NCBI GenBank assembly: GCA_017302505.1
Contig: JAFLDH010000004.1
Location: 1-60,505, forward strand
Length of the DNA: 60,505 nucleotides
Reading direction: 5' to 3'
DNA from: Burkholderiales bacterium
GTDB lineage: Bacteria > Pseudomonadota > Gammaproteobacteria > Burkholderiales > Burkholderiaceae_C
Positions within the stretch are counted from its first letter, which is position 1. Every line of letters starts with the position of its first letter. Of this stretch, positions 34,924 through 43,394 are shown one piece after another. Position numbers and translations under genes: made by a program. The notes beneath the pieces were generated by a model, which ran no database searches, was not told the DNA's origin, and worked only from the letters and a program-made list of their open reading frames with translations.

Positions 34924-37512
34924 CTATGGCCGACGCTTCCGGACCGCTGCAATCCACGCCTCGAGCGCTTCGATGTCCGCCTTCAGTTCGGCGGCGGGCG
35001 GCACAGGGGCGCGGTCGGCAGCGGCCTTGTCATGACCGGGCAGCCATTTCGAGCATTTCGCCATGCCAGCCTCGATGGCGGCATAGTCCTGTGCATCGAT
35101 ATCCACTGCCTTCAGGCGCTGAGTCTGCACGCCGACCTGGAACCGTTCGACCACATTGTTGAGCAGGACCTCCTCGATGGCCCGCTCCCAGGCCTCGCGC
35201 AGCAGCCCGAAGAGGTATTTCGCTTCCTTCTCATACCTGTCCTGCTCGCCGGTACGCTCCAGCTTGTCGGCTGCCTGCCACTCATTCCTGATGTAGCCGA
35301 TCTTCTTCTTGACCGGCATCGCGACCCACGGCAGTTCCTCGGCGCAGACGCCAGCACCACGCGACTGGAAGCGGACATGCTGATCCAACTGTTCAACGGC
35401 CTCCGCCTCCGCATACTGCTTGAGCAGAAGCAGGAAGACGACGTCATGGGTGAAAACGATAACCTGGCGCTTCTTCGCTTCCTCGACCAGGCGACGGGCC
35501 ACCCCGTCGCGCCAACGAAAGTCCAGCGAGGAAACAGGATCGTCGAAGACGATGCCGGACGGGTCGTCGGCCGTGCTCAGCTCCGCGAAAAAGGCGGCGA
35601 TCGACAAGGTTCGCTGTTCTCCCTCGCTCACCACTTTGGGCAGGGTCACGCCCGGCGCGCGGGTCAACACCAACTTGTGATAGAGGACGCCTTCGGCCCC
35701 GCCGGCGTCCTTCAGCTCCACGTCGACATGGCGGAAGCCGAGCTTGCCTAGCTCATCCGCGAAGCTCGCCTTCAGCTGCTGGGTGACTATGGCCTTCGTC
35801 AAAGAAGTGCTCTTCTGGGTTACGGCCGTAAAGCTGGTGTCGTTCAGACATTGGCCGTATGCGGCATGCTTGCGCTTGCGCTCGATCTCTTCCAGAACCA
35901 ACTGCTCATTGTCAGACAGAAGCTTTCGGGCCTTCAGCTCCTGTATCTCACCGGTTAGCCTCTTGCGCTCTGCGGCAACGTCCTTGGCGCCGAGCGCGGT
36001 GATACGCCCCTCTAACTGCTCCTGCAGCGCCTGGACCGCAAGGCTCGCGACAGCGACGATCGGACGCTCCGCTGCTATGTCGACATCATCCGTCAGGGCG
36101 CTGGCCACGGCAACGCGCCGACGCTCGTTCAATTCGATCGCGCTCCGTACATCGGCAACCAGCGTTTCGTGGTCGATGGCAAGTTCCGCGAGCGTTGACT
36201 CGACGACTTCCGTCGATGTCCTGAGATCGGTGAACCCGCGGCGTAGCCGAGAAAATTTCTCCCTCAAGCCACGCAGTTCCTGTTCGATGGGCGAAGTAAC
36301 GAACGCTTCGAACTTCTTCAATCTTTCGGCGGCGTCAGGCCGAATGTCCTGCTGGCACAGCACGCAGCTCGCACCGCCGTCGACAACCGGGAAGGGGCTC
36401 CCCGGATAGGCATGCCCATGGGAAAAGGTGCGGGCGGACTCCCACAAAGCCTTCCAGTCGTCGGTTCCCGTTCCGGGCAGGAGGCCCTCAAACGTCGCCT
36501 CCTTCTGTTTGCGCGCAGCATCGCTCTTGCGCTTCCCTTCTGTGCGGGCAGCGAGAACATCGGCAATCGTATCGTCCGACAGATCGTGCTCCACTGCCTG
36601 CAAATGCAGGAACAGCGCCTTGACCCGGGCGAGCCGGTTCGTCAGCTGCTGCTTGACCTTTACGGGGTCGTTCGTGTTGAGGTCCACGAGAGACTTCTCG
36701 ATCGTAGTCAGCCGCTCCGCGTCTTCAGGCTGCAGCCGTGACAGCGCATGGACGGCCTCGACCTTCGTCAGGCCCGTCAGCTTGTTCAGAAGCTGGTGAA
36801 CCGCCGTGCCTTCGGGGACCTGCTGCAGCAGTGGGCCGATGAGGCTGGTGGCGATGGCCTTCTGTTCCGCTTCTACCCGAGCGCGAACGGCCTTGCATGC
36901 CTTGACCAGTTTGTCGAACAGATCAAGCCCCAGCGGCCGAAAGGCCACATCCGTCTTTTCCGTCAGGTACACGCCCGCCGACTGCGTATCGAACACGCTC
37001 ACGCGAGCGACGCGGTCATCCGCACCAGCAGCTGTAAGGTCATGCGCCGCTTCGGTTCCCCCCACCTGAAATCTGATCGTGACGACCGGCGCAGGAGGGG
37101 CGGTGCCTGACGTGACGTTTCCCAGGATGAGTTCACGCCCGCGGGCGCGACATGCATTCTTGAGGATGCGGGTATAGCCTGTCTTGCCGGATCCGTTGTC
37201 GCCGTACACCACTGTCAGGGATGGTCCGAATCGCAGCGTCTGTCCTTCGGCGAGTGCGTTTACGCCGCGGTCATGGAAGACGGAGGTCAGCTTAACTGCC
37301 TCGCCGCGCTTACCGGGTGCAGGAAGATGACCCTTGGCGAGCGGGGAGGCCGCACCACCATCCGCCAACCCGTGCGGGGTCTTGCACAGCTGCACGAGCT
37401 CTGCCAGATCAGCCTCAGCCAGTTCGCTCGTCTGGACCAGCCGCCGCAGAGCATCTCGCTGCCACGTCGGCCGATCGACCGACCACTGAAGAACTTCTTC
37501 ATGTACGTTCAC
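34924..37512 (-). CDS. RloC/PrrC-like AAA ATPase, putative anticodon nuclease defence protein
   Basis: 862 residues. Walker A GDNGSGKTGYTR (104-115), long coiled coils, a zinc-hook-like CVLCQQD (C383/C386) between them, a signature region VVSEGEQRTLSIAAFF, and Walker B IVFDDPVSSLD (near 655). The C-terminal domain has R772xxxE776 (LREAWERAIEEVLLNNVV) and SKWLPGHD with H827, compatible with the Arg-Glu-His triad of PrrC/RloC anticodon nucleases (HEPN-like). RloC proteins combine an SMC-like ATPase, zinc hook and nuclease and kill phage-infected cells by cutting tRNA. Alternative: another overlooked-type SMC-like defence ATPase. It stands alone on the minus strand between activators and traI. 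Confidence 0.65.
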   Translation of the reverse strand: MNVHEEVLQWSVDRPTWQRDALRRLVQTSELAEADLAELVQLCKTPHGLADGGAASPLAKGHLPAPGKRGEAVKLTSVFHDRGVNALAEGQTLRFGPSLTVVYGDNGSGKTGYTRILKNACRARGRELILGNVTSGTAPPAPVVTIRFQVGGTEAAHDLTAAGADDRVARVSVFDTQSAGVYLTEKTDVAFRPLGLDLFDKLVKACKAVRARVEAEQKAIATSLIGPLLQQVPEGTAVHQLLNKLTGLTKVEAVHALSRLQPEDAERLTTIEKSLVDLNTNDPVKVKQQLTNRLARVKALFLHLQAVEHDLSDDTIADVLAARTEGKRKSDAARKQKEATFEGLLPGTGTDDWKALWESARTFSHGHAYPGSPFPVVDGGASCVLCQQDIRPDAAERLKKFEAFVTSPIEQELRGLREKFSRLRRGFTDLRTSTEVVESTLAELAIDHETLVADVRSAIELNERRRVAVASALTDDVDIAAERPIVAVASLAVQALQEQLEGRITALGAKDVAAERKRLTGEIQELKARKLLSDNEQLVLEEIERKRKHAAYGQCLNDTSFTAVTQKSTSLTKAIVTQQLKASFADELGKLGFRHVDVELKDAGGAEGVLYHKLVLTRAPGVTLPKVVSEGEQRTLSIAAFFAELSTADDPSGIVFDDPVSSLDFRWRDGVARRLVEEAKKRQVIVFTHDVVFLLLLKQYAEAEAVEQLDQHVRFQSRGAGVCAEELPWVAMPVKKKIGYIRNEWQAADKLERTGEQDRYEKEAKYLFGLLREAWERAIEEVLLNNVVERFQVGVQTQRLKAVDIDAQDYAAIEAGMAKCSKWLPGHDKAAADRAPVPPAAELKADIEALEAWIAAVRKRRP

Positions 37513-37914
37513 CGCGCCCCTCCTCTCTGGACGCAGTCGAGGTTAACGATCGATCAGGGAATTGCAATAGTGCTGGGGCCGGCATCGGGGGCCGTGGTGT
37601 TCAGAGTTCCGCGTGAATTCGACCTTCTTCACCCTCTCGGCAGCCTACGCAAACTGCTGCTGACCGGCTGCGCAGTTCAAGAAACTGGACCGGCAGAAAG
37701 TGGCACTCGCCGCCGCCCCTTTCGCTGCGCAGCGGCCATTGACAGCCGGCGATCGAGCAGTCAGTTGGTCCACGTGCGGCACCAGGAGGCGCGCCGCCCC
37801 TTGCGAATGTCAGCAGCCCCTGATGGCGAAACACCCCATCGCCAGGCCCAGTTCCGACGCGACGCCAATGAGCATCACCCGCAGCATGAAGCCCCGATTT
37901 GCTGAACCTCTGCG
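37513..37914. other. Divergent intergenic region before traI
   Basis: 402 bp between the divergent RloC-like and TraI_2 genes. It must hold both promoters, but I see no convincing -35/-10 pair; TTGACA near 37738 lacks a good -10. A stem GATGG...CCATC lies near 37826-37845. An FlhDC-type activator site for traI may be here but cannot be identified by eye. Confidence 0.3.
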
Positions 37915-39618
37915 ATGGCCTACGCTGTGCCGGACGGAACCAACTTTCCCGCGGCCGACCCCGGCTTCGCCGCCCTGCCCGTCGCTGATCTGCTGGCGTC
38001 GGCCGAAGATCTGATCGCGCGGATCCGGCTTTGCTTCGGGATCGACCGCGACAGCTTCGACAGCGAGGTCCAGCCCCTGCTGCGACAGTACGCGGCCTAC
38101 GTCCACCTGTTGCCGGCGACCGCCGACAACTACTTCAGCACCCCGGGCGGCCTGCTGAGGCTGGGCCTCGAGGTTGCCTTCTTCAGCCTGCAAGGCACCG
38201 ACGCGCACATCTTCGCCGGCCGCTCGACGATCTCGGCGCGCCGGCAGCTGGAGCCGCGCTGGCGCCAAGCCACCTTCATCGGGGGCTTGTGCTGCGAACT
38301 GCACCGTGCGCTCAGCCACGTCATCGTGACCGACGCCTCTGGCGAGCAATGGCCGGGGTGCCTGCAGCCACTGTCCGCGTGGCTCGCCGACCGCGGCGCC
38401 GATCGCTACTTCGTGCGCTGGCGGCCCAATGCCGTCGAGGCGCGTGGCCTGGGTGTCTTCGCCTTGCCGCTCGTGGTGCCGGCCGGCAGACTGCAGTATC
38501 TGAACGAGGACAACGCCGTCATCGTGCCGCACCTGCTGGCCAGTGTCAGCGGCGTGTCGGTGTACCGAGAGCACAACGTGCTCGACAGCCTGGTGCGTCG
38601 CTCGCTGGCGTTGGTCATCGATCGCAACCTGCAGGCCAACGCCGACCGCTACGGTTCGCCTCAGTTCGGATCGCACCTCGAACGCTACCTGGTCGACGCG
38701 TTGCGGCGCCTGGCCGCCAGCAGTTCGAGCTGGGTCCCCAACCGCGACAAGTCGCGTGTCTGGCTCGGCCCGGACGGCCTGTTTCTGGTCTGGCCCCAAG
38801 CGGCCGGTGATGTGCAGGCGTTGCTGGACGCTGACCAGTTGTCGGGTATCCCCAAAGCGCCCGAAACCGTACTCGATGTGCTGCTCGCGGCCGGCGTTTT
38901 CCAGCGCACTGATGAAGGCCACGCCGTCTGGACGATTCTCCCGCCCGACGTGAAGGCGCCGCTCGAGGCGGTGAAGCTGTCGTCGGCGGCCATCCTGTTT
39001 ACTGGCGTGGACGCGGCGCCGACGCCTCTTGCCACGCGACTCGTGCGCAAGCCCGGCGAGACCTCGCCGGTGCGACCCAAGGAACAGCCCGCGCCAGTGG
39101 TAGCGCCGGGTACACAGTACTCGCTGATCGGGCCGGCAACCCCCGCTGCAGTACCCGGCGGGATTGCCGATATGCCGGACTCCGACTCAAGCACCGTCGG
39201 TGCGCCCAGCTCAACCGACACCGCCCTGCCCGTCTCCGTAGCACCACTGCAGGCACCTCCGCCGCCGCCTCCCGATTTCAGACTGAATGCACCGTTGCGG
39301 CTGAACCCCGCGGTCCGCGATGCGCTCGCGGCCATCGTGCACACGCTCAACGGTCCGGGCAGCGCAGCGGCTGCCTGCGCCGTGGCGGACGGACTGTTCG
39401 TCCCGCTGCATGAACTGGAACAGCGCGGCATCCAACCGGCCCTGGCCGCGCGCGCGCTGGCCGAAGTTCGGCTGCTGGTGCATAAGGACCGCAACCGCCC
39501 GGCCACGGTTTCGCGGGATTTCGCTGGCGCACCGACGGTGGGGCTGGTCATCTGCCCATCGTGCGTCGAAGGTTTCGACCCGGCGGCATTCACCGGCGCT
39601 GCGCCTGCGGAGCATTGA
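37915..39618 (+). CDS. traI: TraI_2-domain (MobH-like) conjugation protein
   Basis: 567 residues. The N-terminal TraI_2 region is recognisable: VQPLLRQYAAYVHLLPATA, PGGLLRLGLEVAF (77-89), WRQATFIGGLCCELHRALSHVIVTD. In canonical MobH relaxases the stretch before PGGLL is a His triad and the later block is an HD-type motif; here they read DNYFST and CCELHR. The C-terminal part after a Pro-rich linker (PPPPPPDF near 446) has a TraI_2_C-like helical domain. It is followed by traD, the normal traI position. Either a divergent relaxase or a non-catalytic relative. Confidence 0.7.
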   Translation: MAYAVPDGTNFPAADPGFAALPVADLLASAEDLIARIRLCFGIDRDSFDSEVQPLLRQYAAYVHLLPATADNYFSTPGGLLRLGLEVAFFSLQGTDAHIFAGRSTISARRQLEPRWRQATFIGGLCCELHRALSHVIVTDASGEQWPGCLQPLSAWLADRGADRYFVRWRPNAVEARGLGVFALPLVVPAGRLQYLNEDNAVIVPHLLASVSGVSVYREHNVLDSLVRRSLALVIDRNLQANADRYGSPQFGSHLERYLVDALRRLAASSSSWVPNRDKSRVWLGPDGLFLVWPQAAGDVQALLDADQLSGIPKAPETVLDVLLAAGVFQRTDEGHAVWTILPPDVKAPLEAVKLSSAAILFTGVDAAPTPLATRLVRKPGETSPVRPKEQPAPVVAPGTQYSLIGPATPAAVPGGIADMPDSDSSTVGAPSSTDTALPVSVAPLQAPPPPPPDFRLNAPLRLNPAVRDALAAIVHTLNGPGSAAAACAVADGLFVPLHELEQRGIQPALAARALAEVRLLVHKDRNRPATVSRDFAGAPTVGLVICPSCVEGFDPAAFTGAAPAEH

Positions 39619-39619
39619 C

Positions 39620-41560
39620 ATGCTGATGCGCCGCTACGAGATGCCATGGCGGCGCGCTTACGAAAGCTACGCGGGTGCGGTTTGGTTGATGGTCACGGCG
39701 TTCTTCGCCACCGTCGGCGCTACGGATCAACTGCCGCGCCCGCTGTCCCTGCCCCTGGCGCTGCTGTGCTTCGGAATGGGCGTGCTGCGCATCGCGCAGA
39801 GCGTCCGCACGCTGGTCCTGCGCGCGTCGCTGACCGGTCGCGCGATCCAGGTGATCACCACCGGCGAACTGGCCCGCTGGTGCCGCAAGCCCGACGAGGT
39901 GTTCCTCGGCTTCGGCTTCGAGTGGCGCCCGGTGCATTCACAGCGCCTGTACGAACTGGCCAAGGTCGACTACCGTGAGTTCTGCGTCTCCCCTCGCCTG
40001 TTGACCCTGCTCGGTTACGACCCGATGCCCCAGCCCGACGCCGAGATCGGCGTGCCGTACATCCATGGTGTCGAGCCGCGCGAGGTGCCGCTGCATCGGC
40101 CGCTGCAGAACTTCGAAGGCGGCACGCTGCTGGTGGGCACCACGCAGTCCGGCAAGGGCGTGGCATTGGCCAGCCTGATCACCCAGGCCGTGCGGCGCGG
40201 CGACGTGGTCATCGTCATCGACCCGAAGAACAGCCGCCGCCTCAAGCGCGTGACGCAGCGCGCCTGCCAGGACTGGCGCGACGCCGACACCTTCCTGGAG
40301 TTCCACCCCGCTTTCCCGGAAACCGGCGTGCGCCTGGACTTCACCTTCAACTGGCAGAAGCCCACCGAGATCGCGTCGCGCATCCAGTCCATCATGCCGC
40401 CCGACACGGCCGGCGCCTTCTCGGCCTTCGGCTGGGACGCCGTCAACGTGGTGGTGCAAGGCCTGGTCGAGCTGGAGGAACGGCCGAACCTGGTCAAGCT
40501 CACCAAGTACATCGAGGGCGGCATCGAGCCGGTGCTGGAAGGCACGTTGCGCCGCTACTACGAGCGCACGCTCGGCGCCGGCTGGCGCGAGCTGCCGGAA
40601 ATGAAGAGGCTGCTGCACGACGCGCACCGCGGCAACCTGAAGCGCCCGTCCGAGGCGGCCAGCGCCGACCTGCTGGCCTTCGTCGCGTACTACGAGCACC
40701 ACGTCGCGCAGTCGCAGCGCAACAAGGTGATCGACGCGCAGGTGCGCACCTTCCGCCACAACCGCGAGCATTACCAGAAGATCACCGCCAACCTGCTGCC
40801 AGTGCTGTCGATGCTGACCTCGGGCGACCTGGGCCGCAGCCTGTCGCCCGAGCCCTTCGATGCCGACGACCGGCGGCCGATCATGAACTTCGAGAAGATC
40901 GAACGCGCCGGCCACGTGCTCTACATGTGCCTGGACTCGTTGCCCGACCCTTCGGTGGCCACCGCCATCGGCGCGCTGGCGCTGGCCGACCTGGCCGCGC
41001 GCGCCGGCATGCGCTACAACCTGGGCGGCTACCGGCGCATCTCGCTGTTCGTCGACGAGGTCTCGAACGTCATCAACCAGCCGCTGATCGAGATCCTGAA
41101 CAAAGGCGCCGAAGGCGGCATCTTCACCACCTGCGCAATGCAGACGCTGGCCGACCTGGCCAAGCGCCTGGGCAGCGAAGCCGCGGCGCGCATGGCGCTG
41201 GGCAACCTGAACAACCTGATCGCGCTGCGCTCGAAGGACCGGCCGACGCAGGACTTCGTGGTCGAGACCTTCGGCAAGACCGCCATCCACTCCGTGCGCG
41301 TGGGCCTGAGCAGCGGCGCCGACGCGCACCTGGGCGACTTCTCATCGAGCTACTCCACCCAACTCTCCGAGAGCTTCGAGGAGATGGTGCCGGCCGATGT
41401 GCTGGGCAAGCTGCCGAACCTGCAGTACTTCGCCTCGGTCTCGGGCGGCCGCATCATCAAGGGCCGGTTTCCGATCCTGGACCCGGGCGAGGATGAGCCA
41501 AAGCTGCCAAAGCCCAGGCCCGCAACAGCCACCGCGCTCGCACCTGGGCAGGTGCCGTGA
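39620..41560 (+). CDS. traD: TraD conjugative coupling ATPase
   Basis: 646 residues. Two N-terminal membrane helices (about 18-60), Walker A VGTTQSGKGVALASL (G173-K179), a second nucleotide-site region RISLFVDEVSNVINQPLIEILNKG, and AMQTLADLAKRLG. This is the SXT/TOL-type TraD that links the relaxosome to the type IV secretion channel at the inner membrane. 1 bp after traI; its stop overlaps the next gene. Confidence 0.9.
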   Translation: MLMRRYEMPWRRAYESYAGAVWLMVTAFFATVGATDQLPRPLSLPLALLCFGMGVLRIAQSVRTLVLRASLTGRAIQVITTGELARWCRKPDEVFLGFGFEWRPVHSQRLYELAKVDYREFCVSPRLLTLLGYDPMPQPDAEIGVPYIHGVEPREVPLHRPLQNFEGGTLLVGTTQSGKGVALASLITQAVRRGDVVIVIDPKNSRRLKRVTQRACQDWRDADTFLEFHPAFPETGVRLDFTFNWQKPTEIASRIQSIMPPDTAGAFSAFGWDAVNVVVQGLVELEERPNLVKLTKYIEGGIEPVLEGTLRRYYERTLGAGWRELPEMKRLLHDAHRGNLKRPSEAASADLLAFVAYYEHHVAQSQRNKVIDAQVRTFRHNREHYQKITANLLPVLSMLTSGDLGRSLSPEPFDADDRRPIMNFEKIERAGHVLYMCLDSLPDPSVATAIGALALADLAARAGMRYNLGGYRRISLFVDEVSNVINQPLIEILNKGAEGGIFTTCAMQTLADLAKRLGSEAAARMALGNLNNLIALRSKDRPTQDFVVETFGKTAIHSVRVGLSSGADAHLGDFSSSYSTQLSESFEEMVPADVLGKLPNLQYFASVSGGRIIKGRFPILDPGEDEPKLPKPRPATATALAPGQVP

Positions 41561-42180
41561 TCCGGGCTGTTGCGGTCGTTTCGCTGCTGTGCCTGCTGGT
41601 GCTGGTGCTGTACCTGCCCTCTGCGCACCCGCCGGAGCGCTTCCTGGCGCAGCTGCGTGCCGAGCATCAGGCCACCGTCAGTTTCTGGGGTGAAGCACCT
41701 GCCCTGCGAATCCTGTCGCGCGCGCTGAGCATGCAGGACGTGGCGCGCCAGGCCACGCCCGTACCATCGGCTGCCGATGCGCCGCCGGCCAGCGCAGTGA
41801 CCGGTGCCGTGGCACAGGAGATGGTGTCGGTGAACCGTAGGCTGTTCAACAACGCCTACTTCCGCTCGATCGATGCGTTGGTGCTCCTGGCTGCCTTCCG
41901 GCTGTCGACGCTGCTGGAATGGCTGCCGTGGTTGGCGGCGTTTGCTACGGCGGTGCTGGTGGATGGGTTGATCGTGAGGCTGATCAAGTCCAAGGAGTTC
42001 CGGCAACACGACCCGGAGTTGTTCGCGCTGTATGCCTGCCTGGCCATCGTGATGGCGTGTGCCACCGTGGTCGGGTTCGTTTTTCCCGTCACCCTGCATC
42101 CGCTGGTGATGCCCGGGGTGCCGCTGGTGATCAGCGTGCTGCTGAGCCGGGCTCTGGGGAGCTTTCATCGGCGTGGGTAG
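41557..42180 (+). CDS. DUF4400 membrane protein of the ICE
   Basis: 207 residues from a GTG that overlaps the traD stop (GTGA). One N-terminal helix, a periplasmic segment (HPPERFLAQLRAEHQATVSFWG), and three further helices near the C-terminus. DUF4400 proteins follow traD in SXT-like and IncA/C-like elements; role unknown, presumed part of the coupling complex. In SXT the matching position borders an insertion hotspot, and here too cargo follows. Confidence 0.75.
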   Translation: MIRAVAVVSLLCLLVLVLYLPSAHPPERFLAQLRAEHQATVSFWGEAPALRILSRALSMQDVARQATPVPSAADAPPASAVTGAVAQEMVSVNRRLFNNAYFRSIDALVLLAAFRLSTLLEWLPWLAAFATAVLVDGLIVRLIKSKEFRQHDPELFALYACLAIVMACATVVGFVFPVTLHPLVMPGVPLVISVLLSRALGSFHRRG

Positions 42181-42486
42181 ATCGTCTTTGGTGCGGACGG
42201 CTTCGAGGAGACGCCGTCCCCCAACGGACGACCGTTCACGGCAATGTCAAAGCTTCTATCCATCGCAGGCCAGCTTCCATCCGCAAGCCTGATCGACTCG
42301 CCGCCTGGTGCGACGGTGCGCCTGCCTGCTGCCCGCTGGCCGACGCTGCAACTGCTCAGCCGCGTCGATAGGATCTGTCTCGAGTTTGCTCCCGGCCAAT
42401 CGCTGCCGTATTGGCAGCGGCCGCAAAAAAGACGAGGAAATCTGTCGGGCTTGCGATCTTGTTGATTTGGCTGTACATTCTCACTC
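42181..42486 (+). promoter_or_regulatory. Region with terminator-like stem, promoter and operator-like repeat
   Basis: No convincing gene. GGACGGC...GCCGTCC (42195-42219) is a stem just after DUF4400. A promoter TTGCGA (42451-42456), 17 bp, TACATT (42474-42479) points right. An inverted repeat CTCACT-CATGAA-AGTGAG (42480-42497) spans the expected transcription start and the ATG at 42487, so the mRNA is probably leaderless and the repeat may be an operator. Confidence 0.5.
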
Positions 42487-43059
42487 ATGAAAGTGAGTGA
42501 ACGAAGTATTCTGTCGCTCCGCGCCACGATCGGAGCTACATCGTTGGCGGGGGCGGCGGCGGGTCGCGCGGCCGCCGCCAAGCTCCAGACCGCTACCGCG
42601 ACGTTGCCTTCCCCGTGGGTCTTGGCTTTCGACGGCATCGAGCTGATCACGGCGAGTGCCTTCCGCGAGGCCATTTTGACCATCGTGCGCTGGTCAGCCG
42701 ACGATGGCCGAGTCTGCTTGCTCGCCAACGTCAATGAAGTGACCTGCGAGGAAGGGCTGATCGCGGCGGCCCAGTCTGGCAGCGTCTTGCTCTTCTGCAA
42801 GCTCGACGGTTCGGTGATCGCCGACGTCGTTGCCCGCGGCCCTTTGGACGCCAAGTTGGAGACGACCCTCGGGTTGCTGCTCCTGCTCGGCGAGGCCGAT
42901 GCCAAAGCGGTCAGTGAAGCCTCCGGTGAGGACACTGTCACGACCGCCTGGAACAACCGGCTCGTGGCGTTGACCCGCATGGGTTTGCTCGCCGAGCGCA
43001 AGGTTGGAAAGACCAAGTACTACTCCGCCGTCGTGAAGGGCATGTCGTATGGGAAATGA
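42487..43059 (+). CDS. STAS-like/winged-helix protein of an unknown cassette
   Basis: 190 residues. Residues 35-125 look STAS-like, close to the DUF4325 pattern (VLAFDGIELITASAFREAILTIVR). The C-terminal part is a winged-helix-like domain (TAWNNRLVALTRMGLLAERKVGKTKYYSAV, about 153-182). This suggests a switch protein controlled by a partner kinase-like GHKL ATPase, one of which is encoded at 44538. The start sits inside an inverted repeat, so autoregulation is plausible. The next gene overlaps by 11 nt. Family calls are by eye. Confidence 0.6.
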   Translation: MKVSERSILSLRATIGATSLAGAAAGRAAAAKLQTATATLPSPWVLAFDGIELITASAFREAILTIVRWSADDGRVCLLANVNEVTCEEGLIAAAQSGSVLLFCKLDGSVIADVVARGPLDAKLETTLGLLLLLGEADAKAVSEASGEDTVTTAWNNRLVALTRMGLLAERKVGKTKYYSAVVKGMSYGK

Positions 43060-43393
43060 GTTCTTGCGCAAACAACGAGAGGGCCGCGCGAAAGGCTGGA
43101 ATCGCCAGCTCCGCGCCGGCGAGCAGGACTTGCTCGTCGCTCTCCCGCCGGGCCAGGAGTTGGGCTGCCGCGCCTCGGTGCGCGGCGACATGCCGGCCGT
43201 GGGACGCAAGCTGATGCTGCAACTTCTCAACGGCGCCGTCATGGTCCGCGACGAAAACGTGTGCATCGGCGAAGTGAATCAGCCGAAGCCCGAGCTCCTT
43301 CACGACCTGCAGCGCGGTGCAGGCCTGGCCGTCGCCCAGGTTCGATCGCAACTCGAAGCCGCCAGCTGCGTCGATCTGGTGGTGGAGCGCTGA
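43049..43393 (+). CDS. Small basic protein of the STAS/GHKL cassette
   Basis: 114 residues, starting 11 nt inside the previous gene. Basic N-terminus (MGNEFLRKQREGRAKGWNR), then a beta-rich part (GCRASVRGDMPAVGRKLMLQLLNGAVMVRDENVCIGEVNQ) and a helix-rich end. No domain recognised. Gene order and overlap say it works with its neighbours. Confidence 0.55.
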   Translation: MGNEFLRKQREGRAKGWNRQLRAGEQDLLVALPPGQELGCRASVRGDMPAVGRKLMLQLLNGAVMVRDENVCIGEVNQPKPELLHDLQRGAGLAVAQVRSQLEAASCVDLVVER

Positions 43394-43394
43394 C

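Noticed and set aside
34629-34957. Minus-strand frames between the FlhC-like and RloC-like genes
   Set aside because: Overlap each other in different frames, no start signals, low-complexity composition.
37273-37905. 210-residue plus-strand frame before traI
   Set aside because: First part antisense to the RloC-like gene; the rest has no family features or ribosome site.
42244-42465. 73-residue frame before the STAS-like gene
   Set aside because: No ribosome site, no recognised domain; ends just before the promoter region.
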